The notes below the pieces were generated by a model. The model was not told the origin of the DNA, ran no database searches, and saw only the letters and a program-made list of their open reading frames with translations. The position numbers were made by a program, and so were the translations under genes. A stretch of DNA of 64,000 nucleotides from Ectocarpus siliculosus (taxonomy: Eukaryota; Sar; Phaeophyceae; Ectocarpales; Ectocarpaceae): NCBI GenBank assembly GCA_000310025.1, contig FN647684.1:77849-141848 (forward strand), given 5' to 3'. The stretch's first letter is position 1. Each line of letters opens with the position of its first letter. This document shows, piece by piece, positions 1 to 13,731 of the stretch.

Positions 1-3000
1 GGCCCGTCCACCGGTTCGGCGTGCCGTGTCGCAAGATGGGGCACCAACGGCGGACAGCATCCGCAGCTGGATGGGGGATATGTCCGGCATCGACGTCGTC
101 GGGAAGCATGCCGCTAGGCTCGGCCAGAGCCTAAGCTCGACGACGTCCACCGTCGAAGTGCCCCCAGCCTTGTGAGAAATATTGATCGAACGAAATATTA
201 TGAATTGTTCTCTATTGGTCCAAACAACGCCTGCTACCCAATTTTTCCGCACTTTACGCTTAGGAATGTTTTAGCAAAACAATGATCGTGAAATGACATA
301 AATTAGGGCAGCTTAATGGGCCCATACGACTGGTGGCCATCCGTATTTGGTCAGCCTTCTAAATGGTGCAGCAACGCGATTGGTCAACGTGACCGCCCAT
401 CCGTCCCTCACAGGAAGAAGCTGGTGCCCGACAAGAAGGCCGGGCCTTACGAGTTCACCGATGGTTGTGGGATGATGTCGGAAGGTCTTGCCAGGTAAGC
501 ACTACGGATAGCAGCACGGTCAACTAGCTCTCCCCCCACTCGAGGTCAATGATCTAACGACTACGGCATGCACGACTATGAGTACACACACCCCCACCCC
601 CACTCCTTCCCCCCTCCAGTGTTTGCCATCGGGGTTCGGTTTTTGTCGCTTGGCAACGACGTTGTAAAACAAGCCGATCACTTCGTGAGCCCGGCAACCA
701 GGTTCCCGCTTTTTTTGTTGCCTTTTTTGTTTTTTGCGATAACCATAGTGGTGGTCGAGTAGATAATGTTGGGCGGGGTCGAGAACCCTCACTCCGTGCA
801 AAGGGGATAATCGCACCACGTTGTGTTAAATTGGTCAAGCACCCTCGAGGCAGTTACACAGTGCTTACAACTGTCTCTGGAAGTCATGGTAAGCACCAGA
901 AAATAAAATAAATCATACGCAGCTGCCATTTGTACGCAAGCAAGCAAGCACAAGATGCCGAACACCCTTAGCAGGATGCAGCGCACCCTTCATGCGACTC
1001 GTCGAATACCTCACGGTGCTTCGCGCTTGGTGATGTGAGAGCCTGGTCCGGTGAGAACCCGGCGTGCTCCGTCCCGGCTTTGTAGGGATGCCAGGTCAAT
1101 GATCTAACGACAACGGCATGCACGACTATGAGTACACCCCCCCCCCACTCCTCAGCAAGACTCCAGATTACACACAATTAAAGTCCTTTCAGTTTCCCAC
1201 GAGCTTGATGTCATTTCGTTTATCTATTTGAACCTGGGGAACTCGTATTAATGCACACGGTTAGGGTTCTGTCTCGTGGAGAAACAGAGAAGGAGAGCAA
1301 ACTTTCGGATAACAGTAGCGGCGCGCTGCTGCCCTTTGGTATTCGACATACAACACAGTTCGCTTGAAATACACGACTCATACGCTCCAAATTCAGCAGT
1401 GAATATTGCACACCGGGTTTGCTGCTGCATGTGGTTTCACTTGCTGCAGGATTCTGGAGCCGTACTCGGATTGTGCATGGTTGTATGCGATCGATCGCCC
1501 TCCCACCGCGCCTTTCATCATCCCGCTGCCATTGATTGTCGTTGCAAATTCGACATGGTACATGTCAGGGAGGTCGCGGACGTCTTGGGCCACAGCGTGA
1601 GCCAACCCCCGCCGAGCGCGTTCCAGGTGATCATGCTGATGAGAAGACAACGTGCACAACCGTGACAACAGTAACGACCACAACAACAAAAAGAACAGAG
1701 GAACCAACCAAACCTTGGTGATGCAAGTCAAATCCAGTCTCCCGCTGGAGCCCCTTGACTGCTGTGTGAGTAATCCACCAGGACCTCTGGACGGCCATGT
1801 CTCTGGTGGATAGGTGCCAACGAAGTATTACCCACACGGAAAACCTTGCTCCGTTCGCCGAGTAACACCACAACCTCGTCAACCTACTGCTGTTCCGCGG
1901 TTGCCGCAACCGCATGTTAAGATCCGGATGGGAGGGTGCAAGGGAATGCTGGCTGTTTGGCCAGACTCGGTAATGAGAAGCGTGTCCGGGAGGGGCGGGT
2001 ACAAGGTGCTGGTGCGCCCGTCCATGCAGAAGTTTCCGTCAGAGCGGAACACTCTAGAAGTGAACTTTAAAATGCGGGAATGATTTACGGCATTGCGTTG
2101 AGAGTGGAAGAACAGAGGCACGCAACGCGACCCAAGGAGAAACTCTTCGTCGCGGCCAACTATAGCCAGTATAGTAGTAACGGGATTTTCTCGTGGCTGT
2201 CAGTTCTACAATATATGTGGAAACCAGGATATAGGTATCTTCCCAGGAGTAGGGACGCACACACAACCGTATAGATCCGTGACCCCCAGGAACGACGTTC
2301 TTGAGGTCTGAAGATCTTTACAACGAAAAGACCCTCCGTCTGCTGTGACCAGCCGGAGGGTAGAAGCGATCCCTGAAGCTCACTCTCACCTTTCACCCTA
2401 GCAAGGCTGACTAACGTCTGCCACGCTTGGCCATTCCTTGCCACACTGCAATAAGAGCGAAATTACCTCCGTTGGTGAACGGTTATTCACCACTTCAGGG
2501 ACCTTTGCTCATAACAGAGCAAGGGTATTCTCATATAGTGATGTCCTAAAAATTGTTCGTGGAGACCGCCGGCCAAAGTGTTGCCCCTTTTTGTGTTCAG
2601 TTTGTTTTGAAATCGACATAGACAAAAGGCACGGCCATTCCCCGTAACGGCTTCTGGCCTAGGACTCGCCAGCACCACTGCGTAAATGCCCTGTTGACGT
2701 CTGTGTCTTTACACAGCATGAGCTGTGCAGAGATTCTTACAAACATGTTGTTCCATCTACAAACGCCCTTGACTCTACAACAACACCTGCAGCAATGTCG
2801 TACGCCACAGCTTTGCTCGAGCACTCCACGTCCGTTCACGATTGATTTTTGAGGGGGGTATAGAGGAAAGCAGATCGGCTCGCCCACGTTTTGCTCGAAT
2901 TTCGGTAAATAGTTATTCAAGGTTGACATCACGTTGTTTCTGATCGAGCTCTCACTTTGGGGCGGGAGGCACCAGAGGCGGCGATGTCATCCCCTTTCCG

Positions 3001-6000
3001 CACGCACACACGCCCATGCAGGTGATCCAGTACGCGCGCCAACTCCCGTGCTACCTGAACCGGCAGTTCATAACCCTGCTGGGTACACTAGGTGTGCCCG
3101 ACAAGGTCATCGAAGAGCGCTACAGCGCGATGGTCTCTACGCTCGACAAGGTACTACGGACGGTGAAATGGCGCCCCTCAAAACGATCAACTCTAACTCC
3201 AACTTTTGAAGTCTTCTCCCAGCGGTCGATCGTTGAGCGTCTTGTCGTCCTTCGATGAAACAGGATGCTACGGGCAGTTGGTTTGAGCGCTTTCCGAGAG
3301 AAGGCAGCCACCGGAGTCTTGTCTATTCTGAAGAAACGAATAAGGAGCGTCCATTGCCCCCTCAATACTCCCCCAATCATAGGGCACCTCATTTCTCGCG
3401 CTCGGTTGACTGCAGATCAGCCCCGGGAAATTGTTTCCCAACCAAGCTGGATCTTGCTTATGTTGCTACCAAAGTTCACATCTTGGCCTAGAGTAAGAAT
3501 GTGGAGGTAGGTGTGACGAGAGCTCACAATGAGTTTTCGGCAAAGACAACGTCAAAAACACGATGTTAAAGTACCACCTCGACAAGGCCGAAATGAACCA
3601 TTCTGTAACCACCGTGGACACGATACAAACTGAACAGGAGCCGACAGGCCCACCTTCCAACCCCCGCTCCTCATATCTGGTTCCTTCGGAACGGGTACGT
3701 TGCTATTCCTCACGCTCAACATCCAAAATCTTGAACTTTGTTGTTTGTCACGTTACCAAGATGCTTTCCGATCCCGCCGAGGCCGAGATGGCTCTGGTGC
3801 GCTACTACAACATCACCTCGGGGGGTAAAACGGGGAGGAAGCAGGTCGGTCCCCTTTGGGAGGCGTTGGCCATGGTGAGGGCGGGTATCAACATCCGGAC
3901 AGAACCCTTCCTGCAGGTGAAGTACGTGTATGGTTGTCGCCATGGGATCATGACATCGCGGATGCGGGAGACACAGGCCCCTTGCCAGCACGCAGCAACG
4001 TGTATTGTCATGCATGACGTGAAAACGCTCCTGAGAGCACTTTCTCCTAGCGCGAAGTTGGGACCCGGCAGGGCAGTTTGCACCGGGGCAAGCGAGCAGA
4101 AGCTAGTGCGTGCACGACCAGCTTTAGTGCTATAGCACACACGACAATATATTTTCCCCACCTCATCGACGCATCTACACGCAGAGCGTTCTTCACGCTA
4201 CGAGAGACAAAGCAATGATCGACCTTCGCCACCGGACGCGCATCTTTGTCCCCGACGCCTCCTGTCTCCTGGGCATCGTCGATGAGACCGGCTTCCTACA
4301 GCCGGGGCAGGCGAGTGACTCTCTTGGGTGCCGGTCGGTAAACCATTATACCGCAAACCGTGCTTCCATCATGACAAACGCTGACAGATTTGGGCAATGC
4401 ACGCAGGAGGTAGATGGTTGATGGGACATGGGGAGGGGCAGGGGCAGGGGGGGGGGGGTGTCCTCGATGTCATCCATTTGCCGTCGAGCGTTGTCACAAA
4501 CCCTCTCGACAACCCTCCATAGTGGGACCGACCACCCCAAGTTTTCGTTCAGCGGAAGAAGGCACTACACCATCACAAACTGCTCGAGAGGGGAGGCACT
4601 CCGGTTGTCAACATTTTCTCACCTTTTTTTTTTCGGGGAGTGTGCGGAGGAAGGAGCCTGTGGCTAACCAAGCGGCACCCACGTTTTGCTCTCCGTGCGC
4701 TCTCGTAGGTGTACTTCTCGTCGACGCTGCCCGAAGGAACGCCGGTTTTGGTCTGCAGAAACCCCAGCCTGCACCCAGGCAAGCGAGCGAGAGAGATAAG
4801 GAGAGGGAGCAGATCTAACCACACCCCAACCGTTCTGTCCCAACCTTAGCGTATCGGCCGAAGTCCCGATATAGACCTCAACCCTTTGCGTTCCGATTGT
4901 GTTGCCACACAAGCATCTCACCGAACGATGAAGATCGGGCATCACAACCCGCAGCGATTACCTCACCCCATAAACCCCAACAACCCCGGAAATTTTGGCC
5001 CCGTCCCTCCGCCTGCTCCAACCCCCTGCCGCTTCCCGCCTGCCCGCCGCGCACACCGCGCAACACCAGGAGATCTCCGCGTCCTGAAAACGGCAGGAGA
5101 CGTGCCCCAGCTTCGCCACCTCGTCAACGTGGTAGTCTTCTCATGCGAAGGGGAGCGGTAAGTCGTAGCCCCACAATACAGCAGGGAGGGTAAGGTTAAA
5201 TTAGAGCCCGCCCGTTGCTCACGCTGACAACCTAGGTTGACCGGCATCATTGTTGTTATTTAGCCAGCCCATCGACCTATCTTGGGTAGTTGCCATGAAC
5301 TGTTAATGTCGTTTCGCGAGAATCTATTCTCATCGAGTGCGGTGAAAGGGTGTCACTACGTTGAAACCGACCTGCTCGAGACAGCGACCCTCTTTTCTAC
5401 TGCTGCCGAAAGAACTACTACCCTCTTTACGCTGAACGTACAGTAGTCAAAGGGTGCATACAAAGAAAAGCCTACCTCTGGTCAAGATGAAGCAATCGAT
5501 GTGTGACCTGGACGGCACCATGAAAAGACGGAGTTGTGCTGCCCCTTCTCCGGCTCAGGCCGGAGCCCTCAAAGATGAGCGGCGGCGACCTGGACGGCGA
5601 CCTCTACTCCGTCGTCTGGGACCAGGACCTGCTACCCCCTGAACGGGAAGGGGTGGCCGGGGTGCAAGGAGACAGCGAGAATGGGTTCAACTTTCCAGCG
5701 ATGGGCTACGAGCCGCCGGAGAAGCCGAAGACTTCGGCTTCTTCGTCGGGCAAGGGTGTGGACATGAAGGTACATCGGGCACTGTAGGGTTTAGACCTTC
5801 CCGCAGCAGTCGGGGACTCGCCGGCAACATATTGGAACCTACTAGTTCCCTCACACGACAGTAGTGTAGCATGGAGGATCAGGCGAAAATCTGAGCGCCC
5901 TTGGCTTGTTGCTTACGTGATACCACGTGGTTTGTCGCTAAGACGGAGGGGGAACCTCAGCTAGCCCTTCTTGTTTCAGTTCGAGGGCAGCGGGCGCACC

Positions 6001-9000
6001 TCGAGCCTCAAAACAAGTTCTGTTTGGCGATTGTTGCAGAACTTAGTATCACAGAATATTCTTGAACGTAATTTTCTCCGAAGCCCCGGAACGAGCACAT
6101 GATGAATTTTCGTGATAGTGTCCGAAGCCTCAATGTAAGCATCCTCCGACGTTTTGGGTGCCAATAGATCGTAAGGTCGAGAAGTCACAGGTCTTGCTGC
6201 TGGATTCCCGCTAGAGACAGCAGCCTCCTCGAAGGCGTCGTGCTTGACGCTTCTGGTGGTGCTGGGACAAACGAATAGCGCGGGCTTCGTCGGTTGTCTC
6301 GCAAACGTGAACCATTCTAAGTGCAATCCACCAATACGTTGTACTCGTCTCGATCACCCCCATGCCAGGAAATCGCCGACTTCTTCCTCAAGTACATCCA
6401 GAACGACAACCTGGGGAAGATCGCCAACGCTCACCTAGTGCGGGCCGACCTGTCCCCTTTAGGGGCGAGGTGTGATGAGTGCCTCCAGCTGGCAGCATTG
6501 CACTCCAAGGCGGTGGACTTTCCCAAGTCGGGGGTGCCGGCAGTCTTTCCAGACGTGAGGGGGGGATGTGTGTGTTGGGAGGGTGTGGTGGGACAGGGGG
6601 GCATACCCGTCTTGCCTTGGGTTTGATTTCGCAGTAGATTCCTATCGGGGGCCGGGGAGTCCTTCTGGTCTTGCGCAACTTTCCTCGAGGCGGAAAAGGA
6701 AGGAGGAAACACGGTTGCCTCGAAAAATCACTCAGTTCAAGGGGGAAGGATAGCAATACGGGCGACGTGATGACGATACATTCCGCTGCTGCTTCGTGTG
6801 ACCGTCGAAACACTGCGTACCGCACAGGAGCTCAAAGTCGACAGCTACCCGGACTTCATGTGCAAGGAGGACAACATGACGTATCTCTCCAAGAAGGTAA
6901 GAGGCAGGTATCGCAACAATTGAAACACGCCGCGCGATGTCGCTTGAGGCATTAGTTTTTCCTCGTGTAGTGGTGTTGTACCGAGTTAAGCGTCGTGCTG
7001 ACTTTGTCCGGTGTTTTGAGATCCCGTGCTTTCGGACGCAAACAACAATTGACCTCTAATAACAGGCAACGCACAAGGGTGAACACTAGGATGAACAATT
7101 TGTTTTTAAGTCTCAAGTTCTGGTAAGACCCCGCAGAACATCGTCGTCGTAACGCCCCCAAGGTTCTGTTGCTCAATAATTCCAACTCGATAACTAAACC
7201 TTCGTTTTCCCTCAGTACCGCTTCGGCATGCCCGCAGATACCACAACGGTCACCACAAGGCTACACCCAACTCATGCCCGCTGCCTACCTCATGCCTCCA
7301 ACCCTTTCTTGCTACCGGAACCAGCTGATCGGGAGGCTGTTCCGTGATACTCCACCCGCTGGGGCTGCTAACCCGCAGCGGCGGCAGCAGCAGGACGAGA
7401 GGTTCCTTGGCGGCTTCGAGCTGGATCAGTCGCTTCTGGCGCCAGGATACGAGGATTTCCTCGAGGAGGCTGAGGTGTGACGCCATCTCAAGCAAGCCTG
7501 TGATTCGAAACGATGGAATATTATTCTAACTGCTGTGACAGTGTTTTTTGCCACAGTGCTGTCCTTATGATGATGTGTGGCCGGATAGGTTCTTCACCGA
7601 ATCATGCGGCGATACTTTGGCACCAAGCTTCCGGCACTGCAACCCGCTCTCTGTGTTGCTGCTGCTTTCTGCATGCGGAGAAGATGGTCTTTGCGGAGTT
7701 CGCCGAAGACATGCTGTCACTCTCCAACAAGTATGGTGTGTTCGACGAAGGACAGCTAGTCAGCGGCCAGGTGGACTGTTTTACTGTTTTGTTGTTTTTT
7801 CGTCGCCCAGCGGTGTTGGATCGTAATTTGGGTATGTATATCTGGAGTCTAACATCAGTGCATAAAATGAGCACTTTGTTGCGCCGGTTCTGTATCATCT
7901 TTACCCTGAAACCAACAGCATCGTACGAGTAGCTGCGCCGGTATTTGTTGTCATACTTGTATGTCGCCGGTATGGTGTGGTGTAGCGCTTACGTTCGACT
8001 GTATGACATGATAAAGATGCATGACACGTGTAGTCAAGTCTGGGTTTTGACGCACCACCTGTTCAGTGCCGATAAAGCTGTACTGCATGCTGTCCGAACA
8101 GGTGGAGCGTTTTGGAGGTCGGATGCTAAAGAGGACGAAGCTGGAGGATGCCCAGGGCAGGCTGAACTTGGAGTTCGCCCAGGCAAGCACAAGAAAATAG
8201 GACACAATGAGCTAGGAGTGTTCCTGTTCGAGGACCCTCCCCCCCGCTTGTAGCCCGTCGGAAGAAATCACTGTCAGCGATAACAAAAGAGTGTATGCGC
8301 TGCCAGTGAGCACGTTCTATCTTAGTATCAGTGGTATCTGTTCAAAGAGGCGTCGTAAATTACTCAGACTGAAAACGGCGTGGATGCGGGGACCGTTTCG
8401 TGGGTCGCGGACCAGAACGAAAGAACACCAGTTGTTGGTCCACGTACTTCAAGCAATAAAATCCCTCCTTATCATTATAGAGCGGTTGAAGAGTTCCTCC
8501 GTTGAAATACTTTCGCTGGGTCAAGGTTGGGTCGGTACTTTTCTCTCTATCCGACGTTCGCTGGGTGTCGGCGTGAAAGAAATAGGGCGGGCGCGTTAGA
8601 CTCGCCTCCGCTTTCTGTTGCCACAAGGACGACCACAAACTGACAACACCTAACTAAACACATCAACATTATACGACTGACTACTGTAACTGCGTTGGAT
8701 TTATTACGAAAGAAAGTGGTAAATACTTTTCGCCGAGAGGGAAGAAAATGGCAGATCGCTGGTCTGTTGCTTGCTGATGGTATGATGATGACGATGCTAC
8801 AAAAGATCGCAGTATGTTCTCTGCTGGCTGCATGCAGTGTTGCTGTGTGTGGTGCTGTAGCGGGCCGCTCGGCATGCCTTCTGCATTCTCGGTGTTTGGT
8901 CTATCTACTGTGTGTAGATGGTAAGACTGTTCGTTCGGCGCGTAGTAGTTGTTTTACAGTGTGCCGTCGTCATGGAAAACGGCCGACCCCACTTTGAAAT

Positions 9001-10060
9001 AGAACGATACGTTGGTATGAAAACCACGGTAGAGAGAGTCGGTTGTTGTGCCTCCTCGCCTCCTCTGTCCTCCCTCTGTGCCGCGCGCGCGCCCGGGTCG
9101 TTCTTTAAGAGACACGGAGGCTTGTGCATTTTCGTTCGGTAAGGGACGCGCTTTTCGCTGAAGTTTCTTGTAAGTTTCTCGAAAATATAGCCCGGTGCCT
9201 TACTTGTGTAGGTCAAATACTCCTATAGGAAACTTTCTGTAAGTTTCTCGAAAATATAGCCCGGTGTCTTACTTGTGTAGGTCAAATACTCCTATAGGAA
9301 ACTTTGTAAGTTTCTCGAAAATATAGCCCGGTGTCTTACTTGTGTAGGTCAAATACTCCTATAGGAAACTTGTGAAATCGGAGTATGAGTAAATAACGCA
9401 TCGGGGTAACCAACAATAATGTGTTAAAAGCGCTAACCTAGCCATCGCATACACTCCAATTGCGATTTGACTTCTCGCAAAGGGTGCTCCTGTCACAATT
9501 TTTATCATCTCAAGTTACGCATGTTCATGCCGATGCACGCACGAGCGCTGGATGGCAGGGGTAGTGTTTGGGTCTTACCACGCGCCTACCTTCGCGAGCA
9601 GATCAAAGCGAAATTCCGCGCCGAGTTTCGGGGCCACAACCACGACTCCGACTCCGACTCCGACTCCGACTCTAACTACGACTCCGAGGAAGGTTCCGAG
9701 GAATTTTCAGAGGAACACCCGGCGGATCAAGGGTCGAAGGAACGACCCGGTGAGGAGGAAGTGGATGAGGGGAAGGAGGAAGCAAGGGTGGAAGGAAAGG
9801 GGTCTGACTATCACCCGGCGGACGCTCCGGATGGCGTGGAGGTGTACCAGAAGGCATCGGCGTGGTACTTCGTCTCCCACTCGGAGAGCACAAACCCTTA
9901 CATGAGGGAAGCTCGGGAGGAGTGGCGCAAGAAAACTAGACGTGGTGGTGGTGGCGGCAGCGGTGGGCATGGGGCGGAGGCACCGCTAATGTTGTACCTA
10001 AGCTTCGCCTGGATCTCCGCATATGAGCAGCTGTGCCAGATGAGGAACATGCGTCTCTGA
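1..10060 (+). CDS. RDR: RNA-dependent RNA polymerase (RDR family), 5' end outside window
   Basis: Cellular eukaryotic RdRP, which copies single-stranded RNA into double-stranded RNA for Dicer and small-RNA silencing. Exons: <1-171, 414-494, 1569-1626, 1922-2059, 3022-3150, 3761-3916, 4185-4310, 4709-4778, 5070-5157, 5559-5769, 6369-6554, 6828-6896, 7325-7474, 7681-7770, 8102-8182, 9602-10060. All phases agree and give 753 visible residues ending in TGA. Landmarks in family order: the WMGDMSG..AARLGQS block; EFTDGCGMMS; PPSAFQ; CYLNRQFITLLGTLGVPD; RIFVPDASCLLGIVDETG; NPSLHPGDLRVL; the catalytic metal-binding DLDGD (about visible residues 349-353); IANAHLVRADLSPLGA; AVDFPKSGVP; YPDFM; C-terminal KASAWYFVSH and LSFAWISAYEQL. 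Introns after 4310, 4778 and 8182 begin with GC instead of GT. The last exon has an Asp-Ser dipeptide run and an acidic linker. The acceptor of the last exon (9602) is my best phase-0 choice, and the 7681 exon could start at 7684. The N-terminal third lies left of the window. Confidence 0.93.
495..1568. repeat. RDR intron 2 with two copies of a dispersed poly-C-ended repeat
   Basis: This 1,074-bp intron holds two near-identical segments of about 45 bp (about 544-590 and 1095-1145). Each reads GTCAATGATCTAACGAC, then CGGCATGCACGACTATGAG, and runs into a C-rich tract. A third, more diverged copy lies at about 28558-28617 in an intron of the release factor 3 gene, again ending in a long poly-C run. 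No coding potential is visible. The shared body plus a homopolymer end suggests a small dispersed element, but no terminal repeats or target duplications can be assigned. Confidence 0.6.
9171..9372. repeat. Tandem triplication (about 69/67 bp unit) in RDR intron 15
   Basis: Three successive copies start at 9171, 9240 and 9307, each beginning TAAGTTTCTCGAAAATATAG and containing TACTTGTGTAGGTCAAATAC. They differ by one substitution and a 2-bp indel, so the array is young. It lies between the 8102-8182 exon and the last RDR exon. Confidence 0.9.
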
Positions 10061-13000
10061 TCATCTCGACTGGTGTTGCACGACGAACTTTGAAGATGGT
10101 GCTCTGTGCATGCGTCTGTCAATACGTCTATCGAGAACACGCGAGCAATACATCAGAGCCGCATGCAGGCGGCAACGCAGGCTCATTTCATGGGAGCGGT
10201 GGAAGCTAAGTTTTCGCTCCGGGTCTGGCCAATCCGAATAATGTAGCTGACGGGGGAGGGGGCGCGGGGGGGTTCTATGGCTGACTACAAGGTCCTTCAT
10301 TGGTGTTGCGATGCCAACAAAAAAGCCACAGCACTCGCGAGGCCATCAACAATTAGATGCCGTCGTGCGTGCCGTGCCTGTTTTACTTGGCCTCGTAGCC
10401 CAAAAGAAAGCAAAGCAATGCAGAGTGGACTACATGCTCGAACTACGTTCGCTCTCGTCCGAGCAACATTGTCAGTGTCGTATGTTCAGGAAACAGAATA
10501 ATCGATCTCGACCTCGCAGGGTTAACAGCGTTCTACCACCCGTGTACTGTATGTGGGAGGAATAATAGCGCAAGTACACGATGAGCTCGTCGCGATAACT
10601 TTTCTGGTGTTGCGATGCACACGAACATGGTGGTAACATCATGCTAATTTTCATTGGATATGCTTTTTTGTTCACGATATGGTTTGAATTATCAAGAATT
10701 TGTGCCGAACGGTGCAGTTGATATTGGTTGTTGGATCCCTACTATTTAGCACTGCTGTCGAAACTCATGGGGGGAGATAATGCTGATGGCATGATTTTCG
10801 CCGCAGTATAAACAGAGTTTGGTCGTTCATGTTGTTGTACTGTTTTTCGCGTTTTACCTGCGGATAATTAGGGGAAATTCACAATTTTTGTTTGTGCGTT
10901 TCTGCGTTCTATCTTCATGATGTTTGTTTGTTTTCACGTTAGGATTCTCAAGTGTTTCTTGCGTTTACCGTAGGACGACCTAAATTAGACGGATTGAATG
11001 TCCATCAGAGACATGTTGCAGCATGGGGGCTGTCAATCGACATACATATTGCTTGCGATTGAGACGAAGTACTGGAGGGATATTCCATATTTGCTTGTCG
11101 GAACGATGTATTGGAGGAAGGATTTGGCCTAGTTTGGTGGTAAGAGATGGTTGAGGTCTGTGTGCTTCCGAAGCTTACCCGAACTTGGTCAATGAATTGA
11201 AACATGGTTTTGTGTAAGGATTTTGTTCCAAGCAGTATTTGACACGTTTTTCCGGAGTTATCCGTCCCAATCTGACGCGACTCTGATGTAATGTTGATCT
11301 TTGCTGAGTATTTTTCAGACAATAATTCTTTGTTTTGGACTGCTTGAGAATTTGTTGTGCCGAAATGTTTTCAAGAGGGTTGAAAGTTACATGACTTAGT
11401 GAAGTTCCATGCTGGATCAAGGAGAAAGAAATATTCTGAAATCTGAATACTCGATATATCCCGGAGTAGGGATGATTGGCGAAGTTGTTTGTGGATGTGA
11501 ACGATGGATGGTTTTTGGGTTTGAGATTTGGAGTTTGTGCCGTTTTACCTGGCGATCAATATGTACGGCGGGTTTCTTTCGTAGATCGTGTCTCGTACGG
11601 AAGTAGGAGTTTTTTTAGGCAGAATACTGATCTCCGAGATCTCCGGGAGTAACGTGGATCTGATGGGTGTGATGGACTTGACGTGTGAGTTTTCGCTTGG
11701 CCTCGCCCCCGTCTCTCACTCGTTATATTCTCCTGTAAAGGAACTTGAGTCACAATCCTTTCTGTGCAGGAATCCTCTCGACAAGAGCCGCGAGCGTGAT
11801 AACGAAGTACACGCGACAACACACCAACAACGTGAGGTCAACACCAATTATAGAGTACATAATGCACGCGCGTGGAGCAACCTCTGTTCGCTGCGGTACC
11901 CTGTGTCCCTTGTGAGTACAATATACCTTACCAGAACGAGTTTTCGCGATTGATGCGCGAAGCGAATCCATCCCTCCCTCCGATAGGTGTGGCTTTGTCG
12001 CGTGCAACAAGGATGGCGGCACTACTCTGTGGCATCATTGGGAAAATGAGGGATTATGAAGTACTATCAGTGCGGGCAGTGAACCGTGACTATTAGGCAC
12101 CTGATGCTCAAGGCATCACATCCGAGGCATCACGCGGCCGTAAAAAGCTCGCCTGTACAAGGGGCGTATGTGTGGTGCGATTGCTCTGGGTTTTCACTCG
12201 AGCTTACAACACCAACGTCCTCAAAGAATAAATGTTCTCTCCCCCTGGCCAACGAGGTATAGGAACCAGGATTGACGCGGGTATCATTGTACATGTGCCT
12301 AACTAAGGAACATTTTGGTTAAGTTCCGGATTTGCACTCCTCATGAAACCCGTGTCAACCCACTTGTTGTGTTGCCATGCCCCCATCGATCGTGCAAGCA
12401 TACGTTTGTGCCAATTGACAAAATATTGCACCGACGGCAGCACTCGCTCCTCGATGAAGAACGATCTGTCATTTCCCTCATGTTGGCAGACATCTCTGTT
12501 CCCCAATTGGGGTTTCTGCTGCTGCTAAAAAAAAACACTACGAACGCTTCAGGGAAGCAGGGCTTTCGACTCGACGAGGGGTTGACACATCACACGAACA
12601 TAATCGAAAGCAACTGGGGGTCCTTGGAGGCCAATTCCGTGAGCTACTGTGCTGAAACCACCAAACGAAGCTACGTCAACCCGCATCCTAACCAGTTAAG
12701 CCACGCACCACTCGACGTTGTTGCACAAGCTTTCTACCAGATAGGTGGTGCAGGACGTTCAGGGCACGCACCGTCCCATGGCGATCGTCAACCCGCAGCG
12801 AAACCGTATCACAAGGTGCGCTTTTGAAGAACCGGGGCGCCTACTGCAATCAACTCGAGGATAAGCTCGTACGTATGCATACAACACATGAGAATGCAGC
12901 GCACATCCTTCCGCAACCTAAAAACCTGTAAAACAGCAGTGGCCGCCTAGTAAAACCTGACTGCCTATCTGACAAACGCCGACACAAAGCTTTCCCTAAC

Positions 13001-13731
13001 AAAGGCCGGGACTACTCATCATTGCGCCTCTTCCGGGCTGGAGAGTGGTTTCTTCGGCCGAGTTTCTCGCCTGAACGAGGACATTCAAGACATGGGGAAG
13101 CAGGAAAGGTGACGGCGGGGGGTGGGGTAAGCCTGTTTCCCGTTGCACGTGAAACACAATTTTGGCCCATCGCGTACCCGGCACCAGTAGTTACTCGAAC
13201 TTTTTCTGGGGGGACGGACGGGAGTTCGCACGCGGGCAATCTGTTTTTCGGGATCATGTTCCGGGCCATGTTCGGGTTTTCGGGAATTAGCCCTTTGGAA
13301 TTTATACAGAGGAAAGTAAGAGGATAATCAAGATGTGAAGAACATTGCGGGCGCCACCATCTGGTATGTTTTTGGTCTGACCAAAGCCTTTATAGGCGCA
13401 CACGTCTATGTGGCCGCGTGTTTGTTATCCCATCACATACCAGGCCCCACCTCTCGAACCCATTGTAGACAGATCTAGGCTTCCACTTTCAGCGCCGTCG
13501 CTACACTCCCACGAGCGAAAAGCATGCTATGTTGGCACTCGGTACCGGCTTGAACGAACAGGACACAACTGTGGACACAAGATTCTGCAAGAGCGATATA
13601 GACATGTGTGGAACGCAGTAGCCAAGCCCCCGTCATCACTACCCCTCCTCTGTACACCAGCAGATTCGTCTTCATCCTCGTACGCTCGCCGTTTCCTCTC
13701 TGTCACCGTCAACAAAATCCAAAACACAATC
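10061..13731. other. Intergenic region between convergent genes
   Basis: About 3.7 kb between the RDR stop and the stop of the trypsin-fold gene on the other strand. It is more AT-rich than its surroundings around 10600-11500. Open frames here (the longest 12315-12827) show no motif, no convincing splice context and no internal repetition that I can tie to a family. Both 3' UTRs must lie at its edges. I see no RNA gene. Confidence 0.6.

Noticed and set aside
12315-12827. 170-codon open frame in the RDR/trypsin-fold intergenic region
   Set aside because: No domain, composition or splice context supports it, and its start is one of several equivalent ones; treated as chance.
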